Assembly: GCA_031276435.1 (NCBI GenBank)
Contig: JAISNB010000142.1
Coordinates: 1-10,199, forward strand
Source of the DNA: Burkholderiaceae bacterium
GTDB taxonomy: Bacteria; Pseudomonadota; Gammaproteobacteria; Burkholderiales; Burkholderiaceae_C
Reading direction: 5' to 3'
Length of the DNA: 10,199 nt
The number at the start of each line of letters is the position of its first letter. Position 1 is the first letter of the stretch. The position numbers and the translations under genes were made by a program. The notes below the pieces were generated by a model. It saw only the letters and a list, made by a program, of their open reading frames with translations, made no database searches and had not been told where the DNA came from. Of the stretch, positions 5,430-10,199 are shown in pieces.

Positions 5430-6638
5430 TCAGCGGCTGCGCGTGATGGCCGAGGCGGGCGGCTGGAACAGCGCGCCGTCGCGGTACTGGAAATCGACCA
5501 TCACGCCCTTGCCGCCTTCATTTTTGGTTTGTCCCACGAAAGCGCCCATGGTGGATTGGTGATCCTCGGGCCGGTAGGTGATGGTGCCAAACGGTGTGGC
5601 CACCTCAAGCCCCTTGAACGCGGCGATGAGTCTGGCGGGGTCGGAACTGCGGGCTTTTCTGAGTCCGGCGGCGGCGGACTGGATCATGCTGTAGCCCACC
5701 ACCGAGCCGAGTCGCGGGTAATCCTTGAAGCGCGCGCGGTAAGCGGTCACGAAGGCCTGATGCTCGGGCGTGCGGATGGCGTACCAGGGATAGCCGGTGA
5801 CGATCCAGCCATCGGGCGTTTCGGCCTTGAGCGGATCCAGATACTCCGGCTCGCCCGTGAGCACACTGACCACGCTGCGGCCCTTGAACAGGCCGCGCGT
5901 GTTGCCCTCGCGCACGAACTTGATCAGATCAGTACTGAACAGCACGTTGAAGATGGCGTCTGGCCGGGCGTCGGCCAGCGCCTGCACCACGCTGCCCGCG
6001 TCCAGCTTGCCCAGCGGCACGGCCTGCTCGGTCACAAACTCCACATCGGGCTGCGCGGCCTTGAGCAAAGTCTTGAACGCGGCCACGGCGGCCTGGCCGT
6101 ATTCGTAATTGGGATACACCACGGCCCAGCGTTTTTTCTGCAACCGGGCGGCCTCGGGCACCAGCATGGCCGCCTGCATGTAGGTGCCCGGACGCAGGCG
6201 GAAGGTGTAGTCGTTGCCGCCCTGCCAGGTGAGCTTGTCGGTCAGTGGCTCACCGGCCAGGAAGAACACCTTCTTTTGCCTGGCAAAGTCGGCCACGGCC
6301 ATGCCCACGTTGGACAAATAAGCGCCCGTGAGCACGTCCACCTTCTCGCGCGAGACCAGCTCCTCGGCCACGCGCACGGCATCGCCCGGATTGCCGTTGT
6401 CGTCGCGCGAGATCAGCACGAGCGTCTTGCCGTCGATGCCGCCGCTGACGTTGATTTGCGCCACGGCCAGTTCCATGCCCTTCTTGTACGGCTCCAGAAA
6501 CGAGGGCTGCGCCTTGTAGCTGTTGAGTTCGCCAATCTTGATGACGCCCTGCGCGCGCGCCGCGCTGTGGGCGGTCAGCATGGCAGCGCCCAAAGCCAGG
6601 GCAAAAAGAAAAAAGCGGCGGCGCGGTGTGTTGTGCAT
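5430..6638 (-). CDS. periplasmic substrate-binding protein of a LivJ/LivK-type ABC importer (type 1 periplasmic binding fold)
   Basis: This protein captures the substrate in the periplasm and delivers it to the LivHM-LivG-LivF complex encoded immediately downstream. I start it at the ATG at 6638, giving 402 residues with a clean signal peptide: MHNTPRRRFFLFALALGAA, then SAARA and cleavage before QGVIKIGEL. The longer reading from 6707 puts 23 extra residues before the signal peptide and overlaps a possible -10 box. The n-region PRRRFF resembles a Tat motif (RR-x-F-F), so Tat export is possible; Sec is also plausible. The mature N-terminus KIGELNSY, SGGIDGKTLVLISRDDNGNP, VRVAEELVSREKVDVLTGAY, and WAVVYPNYEYGQAAVAAFKT are typical of the Peripla_BP_6/LivJ family. 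The ligand loop (GAYLSNVGMAV and FFLAGEPLTDKLT) differs from the Ser/Thr-rich pattern I expect in Leu/Ile/Val binders, so the real ligand may be another amino acid, a peptide-like compound or an aromatic acid. Confidence 0.9.
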   Translation of the reverse strand: MHNTPRRRFFLFALALGAAMLTAHSAARAQGVIKIGELNSYKAQPSFLEPYKKGMELAVAQINVSGGIDGKTLVLISRDDNGNPGDAVRVAEELVSREKVDVLTGAYLSNVGMAVADFARQKKVFFLAGEPLTDKLTWQGGNDYTFRLRPGTYMQAAMLVPEAARLQKKRWAVVYPNYEYGQAAVAAFKTLLKAAQPDVEFVTEQAVPLGKLDAGSVVQALADARPDAIFNVLFSTDLIKFVREGNTRGLFKGRSVVSVLTGEPEYLDPLKAETPDGWIVTGYPWYAIRTPEHQAFVTAYRARFKDYPRLGSVVGYSMIQSAAAGLRKARSSDPARLIAAFKGLEVATPFGTITYRPEDHQSTMGAFVGQTKNEGGKGVMVDFQYRDGALFQPPASAITRSR

Positions 6639-6709
6639 GGCGGCAGACAAGGGGCGGAAATGGAAAAGCCACCCGGAAACACGAAACCAGGCAGCGCGTG
6701 GCGGCATGA

Positions 6710-6715
6710 ATCATA
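6710..6715 (-). promoter_or_regulatory. possible -10 box for the importer operon
   Basis: Minus-strand TATGAT (five of six consensus bases) lies about 72 bases upstream of the ATG at 6638. No good -35 hexamer is seen at 16-18 bases. If used, transcription would begin around 6702-6704, after the first base of the alternative ATG at 6707, which supports the shorter start for the binding protein. Evidence is one hexamer only. Confidence 0.3.
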
Positions 6716-6739
6716 AAGGCTTGGCGGCCCTGGCCGCGC

Positions 6740-6761
6740 TGGCAGATGCCAGCAGATGCCA
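6740..6761. repeat. tandem 10-bp repeat with internal dyad in the divergent intergenic region
   Basis: GCAGATGCCA occurs twice in direct succession (6742-6751 and 6752-6761). The first copy with its preceding TG forms the dyad TGGCA-GA-TGCCA (6740-6751). It sits midway between the importer operon and the divergent gene at 6837, the usual place for a regulator site. The protein that might bind is unknown, and no regulator gene is adjacent. Confidence 0.4.
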
Positions 6762-6782
6762 TCATGCGCGCGCGCAGCCCAC

Positions 6783-6788
6783 TAGAAT
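6783..6788 (+). promoter_or_regulatory. possible -10 box for the DUF4124-like gene
   Basis: TAGAAT matches five of six consensus -10 bases and would give a leader of about 40 bases before the ATG at 6837. No convincing -35 box is found at the proper distance, so this is weak. Confidence 0.25.
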
Positions 6789-6836
6789 GAGGCTTCCCAG
6801 CCAGGCCAAGGCTTTCTCTTCCAGCGGTTTGCCACC

Positions 6837-7493
6837 ATGAACTCCGAATTGCGCGACGACGACGCACCCGCCGCCCATCCGTTGCCCCCTGAACGGGAAG
6901 GCTCGCCCACGCGCTGGATTGTCAGCGCCTTTGCCATCTGCCTGCTGGCCCTTGGCGGCTACAAGGGCGTGCAATGGCTGGGCGAGCACCGCGATACGCT
7001 GCTGCCGCGGCCACCGCAAAGCGCGCCTGTGGACGCGGAGACCGCATTGTCGCCACTGCCGCCGCAACCAGACTGGCCCCGCCCGGGCGCGCCACAAATT
7101 GGCGGTGCGCCGGGCGAGCCGCTGGCGCCCGCCGTGGCTGGCGACAGCATCCGCCAATGTGTCAAGGACGGGCAAACCATTTTTACCAACCAGGACTGCC
7201 CCCCGGGCAGCACGCCCGTGCCGCAAAACCGGGGCGGCGCGCAAACCGCGGCATCCGTGCTGGCAAGGCCGCTGGCCTCCGCTGGCCTGGACGCCGCGGG
7301 CCGCGCGGCGCAATGCAATTACCTGCTGGCCGAGTCTGAGCGGCTGCGCTTCGAGTTTGACCAGCCCCTGCCGCCGCCCGTGCTCGACCAAATATCCGGC
7401 CACCTGAAATTGCTGCGCGACAACAGCGAGGCGCTCGGTTGCCCGCAACCGGCCGCGCCGCCCAAAGACAAAAAGAGCGCCGCCGCAAACTGA
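6837..7493 (+). CDS. single-pass membrane protein with DUF4124-like cysteine motif
   Basis: The product is 218 residues. The first 25 are polar and acidic, then a single membrane helix (about residues 26-43, RWIVSAFAICLLALGGYKG) anchors the protein, probably with the C-terminal part in the periplasm. Residues 50-103 are Pro/Ala-rich linker. Residues 105-125 read IRQCVKDGQTIFTNQDCPPG, close to the DUF4124 pattern (K-C-x-x-x-G-x-x-x-Y/F-x-(D/N)-x-x-C-P). The C-terminal segment has two more Cys (about 160 and 202), flanking LLAESERLRFEF and a Leu-rich helix, so the four periplasmic Cys could form two disulfides. The biochemical role is unknown for this family; envelope association is inferred. 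The start ATG has no strong Shine-Dalgarno, but the N-terminus before the helix is plausible. It is transcribed away from the importer operon and is probably monocistronic. Confidence 0.78.
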   Translation: MNSELRDDDAPAAHPLPPEREGSPTRWIVSAFAICLLALGGYKGVQWLGEHRDTLLPRPPQSAPVDAETALSPLPPQPDWPRPGAPQIGGAPGEPLAPAVAGDSIRQCVKDGQTIFTNQDCPPGSTPVPQNRGGAQTAASVLARPLASAGLDAAGRAAQCNYLLAESERLRFEFDQPLPPPVLDQISGHLKLLRDNSEALGCPQPAAPPKDKKSAAAN

Positions 7494-7746
7494 CAGGCGC
7501 GCGCGGCGCGCGGCCAGCGCTCATCACTGCCGCCGCCTGGCCCCGGTCGTCCTGGAATTGGCGCGCGTCGTTCCATGCCTTTTGCGGCGCGGCAAAACGT
7601 GCGGCCCTGCAACCGGCCCCAATCAGGCCATCAGACGCTTGCGCGACGCCCAAAAACAGCAAACGGTTTTCCCCTGAGTGCGCGCCCACTCTTTGTTTTG
7701 CGCCGATCGGGCCGCAAGCCTGACGGCGCGCAAAGCGCCAGCAGGC
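7494..7746. other. intergenic stretch without a convincing gene
   Basis: This lies between the DUF4124-like gene and the infA promoter. A minus-strand frame beginning with GTG at 7689 reads GENRLLFLGVAQASDGLIGA and has somewhat coding-like codons, but it has no recognised homologue and runs on antisense into the neighbouring gene; I do not call it. A short hairpin, GGCGC-GCAAA-GCGCC (7725-7739), sits just before the infA -10 box. No tRNA cloverleaf and no T-run terminator for the upstream gene were found. Confidence 0.5.
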
Positions 7747-7752
7747 TATAAT
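7747..7752 (+). promoter_or_regulatory. consensus -10 box of the infA promoter
   Basis: TATAAT is a perfect sigma-70 -10 hexamer. It predicts transcription from about 7759 and a leader of about 55 bases before the infA ATG. The best -35 candidate, CTGACG (7720-7725), is 21 bases away, which is too far, so either the -35 is degenerate or another element helps. The hairpin at 7725-7739 overlaps the -35 region. Confidence 0.6.
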
Positions 7753-7800
7753 GCCCGGTTATCGCGCTTTGAGGCGGATGATTTGCGCGGCTGCGGTACC

Positions 7801-7806
7801 AAGGAG
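7801..7806 (+). promoter_or_regulatory. Shine-Dalgarno of infA
   Basis: AAGGAG lies seven bases before the ATG at 7814 and decides the start. The longer in-frame reading from the ATG at 7751 begins inside the -10 box and is excluded. Confidence 0.85.
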
Positions 7807-7813
7807 TTGTTTG

Positions 7814-8083
7814 ATGGCCAAGGAAGAATTGATTGAAATGCAGGGCACGGTGATCGACGTGCTGCCCGATTCGCGTTTTCGCGTCACGCTGGACAACGGC
7901 CACGAACTGACGGCCTATTCAGCGGGCAAGCTGCGCAAAAACCACATCCGCGTGCTGGCGGGCGACCGCGTGACGCTGGAAATGTCGCCTTACGATTTGA
8001 GCAAGGCGCGCATCAATTTCCGCCATTTGCCAGGCCGCACGCACAGCAGCGGTGGCAGTGGCGGCAGCCCGGCGCGCGCCTGA
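7814..8083 (+). CDS. infA: translation initiation factor IF-1
   Basis: This 89-residue protein binds the ribosomal A site of the 30S subunit during initiation and works with IF-2 and IF-3. The OB-fold sequence is plain: MAKEELIEMQGTVIDVLPDS, FRVTLDNGHELTAYSAGKLR, KNHIRVLAGDRVTLEMSPYD, then LSKARINFR, nearly collinear with E. coli IF-1 (72 residues). It carries an extra Gly/Ser-rich basic tail (HLPGRTHSSGGSGGSPARA) of roughly 18 residues. Burkholderiales often carry, to my recollection, a second, longer IF-1 outside the ribosomal-protein cluster, and this looks like that copy: it stands alone with its own promoter and is not flanked by ribosomal genes. It converges on the DAHP synthase gene, and its transcript is ended by the hairpin at 8163-8201. 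Confidence 0.95.
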   Translation: MAKEELIEMQGTVIDVLPDSRFRVTLDNGHELTAYSAGKLRKNHIRVLAGDRVTLEMSPYDLSKARINFRHLPGRTHSSGGSGGSPARA

Positions 8084-8162
8084 TCGCACAGCCGCCCAGA
8101 GTTGGCGGCAGCGCAAGCAGCAGCAAACGCCCCAGACTTTTTCTTGCGCCTTCAACATTTGG

Positions 8163-8201
8163 AAAACGCCGCGACGGCCATCAGGCCTTGCGGCGTTTTT
8201 T
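8163..8201 (+). terminator. intrinsic terminator of infA, formed by the 3' end of the DAHP synthase gene
   Basis: AAAACGCCGC (8163-8172) pairs perfectly with GCGGCGTTTT (8190-8199), and a nested stem GGCC-ATCA-GGCC (8176-8187) closes the loop. Six T (8196-8201) follow on the plus strand. It lies about 80 bases after the infA stop. On the minus strand the same stem is followed by TTTT, so it may work weakly in both directions. The right arm and loop are the last codons of the convergent DAHP synthase gene (Lys-Lys-Arg-Arg-Lys-Ala-stop). Confidence 0.85.
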
Positions 8202-9248
8202 AACGCCAGCGGCCAGCGCGTGCAGCACAGGCAGGGTTTGCTCGAAGCTGATGCAAGCGTCGGTCACGGAAACGCCGCGCCGCAGGGGCTGGCCGGGTGT
8301 GGCATCCTGCCGCCCTTCGTGCAAATGGCTTTCGAGCATGACGCCGGTGATGCGCCGCTCGCCAGCGGCCAGTTGCGCGGCCACGTCATGGGCCACATCG
8401 ATTTGCCGGGCGTGCTGTTTGGACGAGTTGGCGTGCGAGCAATCGATCATGACCTGCTCGCGCAGCCCGGCGGCCTGGAGCAACTGGCAAGCCGAACGCA
8501 CATCGGCGGCTGAATAATTGGGCGTCTTGCCGCCGCGCAAAATGATGTGGCAGCAGTGGTTGCCCCGGGTCTCGAAGATAGCCGCCTGCCCCATCTTGGT
8601 CATGCCGATGAAGGCGTGGCCCGCCCCGGCGGCGACGATGGCGTCGGCGGCCACCTTGACATTGCCATCGGTACCGTTTTTGAAACCCACCGGGCAGCTC
8701 AGCCCGCTGGCCAGTTGGCGGTGGCTCTGGCTTTCGGTGGTGCGCGCGCCAATGGCGCCCCAACTGACCAGATCGCTGATGAACTGGGGGCTGAGCAAAT
8801 CCAGAAACTCCGTGCCCACGGGCAGGCCGAGCGCCAGAACATCGAGCATCAACCGGCGCGCCATTTGCAGGCCTTCGTTGATGGCAAAGCTGCCGTCCAT
8901 GTGCGGATCGTTGATGTAGCCCTTCCAGCCCACAGTGGTGCGGGGCTTTTCAAAATACACGCGCATGACAATCAGCAAATCGTCAGCCAGCGCAACTTCA
9001 GCGGCCTTGAGGCGCTGCGCGTATTCGATGGCCTGGTCGTGGTCGTGAATGGAACACGGCCCGACCACCACCACCAGACGGTCGTCCTGCCCGTGCAGCA
9101 CGCGCGCGATGGCGCCGCGGCTGGCCTGGATCAGGCGCTTGGCCGATTCAGGCTCGGGCAGCATCTCCTGCAACAGCGCAGGCGTAATCAGGGGACGCAC
9201 GGCGCGAATGCGCGCGTCGTCAATGCGGGTGGTATCGGTGGTGCTCAT
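8181..9248 (-). CDS. aroG: 3-deoxy-7-phosphoheptulonate (DAHP) synthase, class I AroG/AroF type
   Basis: This cytoplasmic enzyme condenses phosphoenolpyruvate with erythrose 4-phosphate to DAHP, the first step of the shikimate pathway to aromatic amino acids. The protein is collinear with E. coli AroG: IDDARIRAVRPL (N-terminal allosteric extension), DDRLVVVVGPCSIHDHDQAI, VMRVYFEKPRTTVGWKGYIN, GTEFLD, WGAIGARTTESQSHRQLASG, CPVGFKNGTDGN, HIILRGGKTPNYSAADV, DCSHANSSKQ, GVMLESHLHEGRQ and GVSVTDACISFE. The PEP-binding and metal-ligand regions (Cys in GPCSI, His in ILRGG-flanking and SHL segments, Glu in ESHL, Asp in VTDAC) are all present. I start it at the ATG at 9248 (MSTTDTTRIDD, 355 residues), matching the family N-terminus; an in-frame ATG at 9269 would add seven residues. 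Neither start has a clear Shine-Dalgarno. Which aromatic amino acid inhibits it cannot be settled by eye. Its final codons double as the infA terminator. Confidence 0.95.
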   Translation of the reverse strand: MSTTDTTRIDDARIRAVRPLITPALLQEMLPEPESAKRLIQASRGAIARVLHGQDDRLVVVVGPCSIHDHDQAIEYAQRLKAAEVALADDLLIVMRVYFEKPRTTVGWKGYINDPHMDGSFAINEGLQMARRLMLDVLALGLPVGTEFLDLLSPQFISDLVSWGAIGARTTESQSHRQLASGLSCPVGFKNGTDGNVKVAADAIVAAGAGHAFIGMTKMGQAAIFETRGNHCCHIILRGGKTPNYSAADVRSACQLLQAAGLREQVMIDCSHANSSKQHARQIDVAHDVAAQLAAGERRITGVMLESHLHEGRQDATPGQPLRRGVSVTDACISFEQTLPVLHALAAGVKKRRKA

Positions 9249-9278
9249 CAGTGGGTTATCGGCATGCATGGTGGCCCG

Positions 9279-9284
9279 ATTATG
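9279..9284 (-). promoter_or_regulatory. possible -10 box for the DAHP synthase gene
   Basis: Minus-strand CATAAT (five of six) lies between the nnrU-type gene and the DAHP synthase start. It would give a leader of about 24 bases to the ATG at 9248 and almost none to the ATG at 9269. No -35 match was found at the usual spacing, so the support is weak. Confidence 0.25.
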
Positions 9285-9389
9285 GACAGCTTGCGCCCGC
9301 CCCGCCGCATGGCACGCGGACGCGCTATCGATTTGAAAGCACGGAAGGCTTGGGCAGCGCGGCTTTTAGCGCTGGCGGCTGCGCGCTCG

Positions 9390-9977
9390 TCAAATGCCGA
9401 ACGGCGCAATGCCGATCCACGAGCCGTGCAGCCAGAACGCGAATGCCGCCCAGGCCAGCACACCCGCGCCCACCGCCGCCAGCGTGGCGCCAAGCCTGCC
9501 CGGCGCGCGCGCCTCCGGGCTGCCAGACGCACGGTCGCGCAAACGCGCGGCGCGGAAAGCCAGCATGGCCCACAGCAAAAAAGCGCCAAACAGCACGGCA
9601 TCGGCCAGCGTGTGGGTCGCCAGCAAATGACCCAGCGCCCACAGCTTGACACCCAGCACCATGGGATGGCGCAGCCGGGCCTTGATCTGGTTGCCCGGCA
9701 CGCAGGCCGCGGCCACCAGCACAAAAGCCAGCAAGGTAAACAGCGCATTCAAATGCCGCAAAAACAGCGGCGGCAGCCAAAGCAGCACCGGCTGCGCGCG
9801 CGCCAGGGCAAAACCCCACACCAGCAGCGCCAAACCGGCCAGCGCGATCACCGAATGCAAGGCTTTCCAGGGCTTTTCGCCCCAGCGCGCCACGGCGCGC
9901 GCGCGGCAGCCCTCGCACACGATGCGCACGGAATGAATGCCCAGGAAAACAATCAGGCCAAGAATCAGGATGCTCAT
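9390..9977 (-). CDS. NnrU family integral membrane protein
   Basis: This 195-residue polytopic inner-membrane protein opens with MSILILGLIVFLGIHSVRIV and shows about five hydrophobic segments (residues about 2-20, 38-58, 64-92, 106-140 with a break, 163-185). Conserved-looking family features are HSVRI near the start, RHLNALFTLLAFVLVAAACV, PGNQIKARLRHPMVLGVKLW, and ALGHLLATHTLADAVLFGAF. This His-containing core is what I recognise as NnrU. NnrU was named from denitrification clusters, but most family members lie elsewhere and their activity is unknown; no nitrite or nitric oxide reductase genes are present here, so I assign no such role. I chose the ATG at 9977 because it starts directly at the first membrane helix. 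The in-frame extension back to 10187 is Arg/Ala/Pro-rich and not membrane-like. It is on the same strand as the DAHP synthase gene, about 140 bases upstream, so co-transcription is possible. Confidence 0.9.
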   Translation of the reverse strand: MSILILGLIVFLGIHSVRIVCEGCRARAVARWGEKPWKALHSVIALAGLALLVWGFALARAQPVLLWLPPLFLRHLNALFTLLAFVLVAAACVPGNQIKARLRHPMVLGVKLWALGHLLATHTLADAVLFGAFLLWAMLAFRAARLRDRASGSPEARAPGRLGATLAAVGAGVLAWAAFAFWLHGSWIGIAPFGI

Positions 9978-10199
9978 GGGATTTTTGCGCCTTCCCCCTT
10001 GATGGCAAAGGCTTGCTGGTTGCGGCGCGCCAGAGTATGACAGAGCCTGGGCCAGCGTGCCGGGAAGCAGATTTTTTGTCCCCATTGGTGCGAGGGGCGC
10101 AGCGGCGGCGCGGCCAATCCGCCGCGCAATGCGGTTCAAGTCATCAGAAACGCCAAGGCCGGGCCGAAAGGCTGTCTGGATTGCCAACGGCCTGCGGCC
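9978..10199. other. right-edge stretch without a supported gene
   Basis: These 222 bases lie upstream of the NnrU-type gene. A minus-strand frame continues through them in phase with that gene (ATG at 10187), but the 70-residue peptide has no membrane or signal character and no visible motif. No tRNA, clear promoter or terminator is seen. An outward gene beginning past the edge cannot be excluded. Confidence 0.4.

Noticed and set aside
3465..6716. Long plus-strand open frame (over 1000 codons) antisense to the importer genes
   Set aside because: It is Gln/Arg/Ala/His-rich low-complexity peptide, complementary to genes with complete family motifs. Long antisense frames are expected opposite GC-rich codons.
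7183..7689. Minus-strand frame overlapping the end of the DUF4124-like gene and the intergenic stretch
   Set aside because: Codons between 7500 and 7689 look mildly coding, but the frame becomes Arg/Ala-rich shadow within the neighbouring gene, has no recognisable motif and no good start site.
9978..10187. N-terminal extension of the NnrU-type protein
   Set aside because: Seventy residues without membrane or signal character in front of a family-typical start at the first membrane helix.

Overview
The window is GC-rich DNA from what is most likely a betaproteobacterium of the order Burkholderiales, probably close to Comamonadaceae. The basis is the gene content: a stand-alone infA with a C-terminal extension, a fused LivH-LivM permease, an E. 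coli AroG-like DAHP synthase, an NnrU-family membrane protein, a DUF4124-like anchored protein and an exported protein with a C-terminal sorting tail. The taxon is inference from protein resemblance only; no search was run.

Layout. Positions 58-1054 (minus strand): an exported protein of 305 or more residues with a PEP/IPTL-CTERM-like tail. Its 5' end is built from a 7-bp tandem repeat (956-1030). The only upstream ATG with a good Shine-Dalgarno (ATG at 1054-1052) is out of frame with the body, by exactly the amount that loss of one repeat unit would correct. Positions 1055-1894 form a small accessory patch: a RelB/DinJ-like antitoxin gene with no recognisable toxin, followed downstream by a short gene broken by an apparent one-base frameshift.

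Positions 1895-6638 (minus): a four-gene branched-chain-amino-acid-type (HAAT) ABC importer operon in the order binding protein, fused LivH-LivM permease, LivG, LivF. The last two junctions are 4-bp ATGA overlaps. Together the genes supply a periplasmic binding protein, both membrane halves on one chain, and the two ATPases. The substrate is not certain.

Positions 6837-7493 (plus): a single-pass membrane protein with a DUF4124-like cysteine motif, divergent from the importer operon. The gap between them contains a tandem 10-mer and weak promoter-like hexamers. Positions 7494-7746 hold no convincing gene. Positions 7747-8083 (plus): infA with a consensus -10 box and a strong Shine-Dalgarno. 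It converges on a class I DAHP synthase gene (8181-9248, minus). A hairpin-plus-T-run terminator for infA is made from the last codons of the DAHP synthase gene. Positions 9390-9977 (minus): an NnrU-family integral membrane protein upstream of the DAHP synthase gene. Positions 9978-10199 hold nothing I can support.

The liv, infA, aroG and nnrU regions are ordinary core genome. The unusual part is the left 1.9 kb, above all the heptamer array at the start of the sorted exported protein, which has the architecture of a phase-variation switch.
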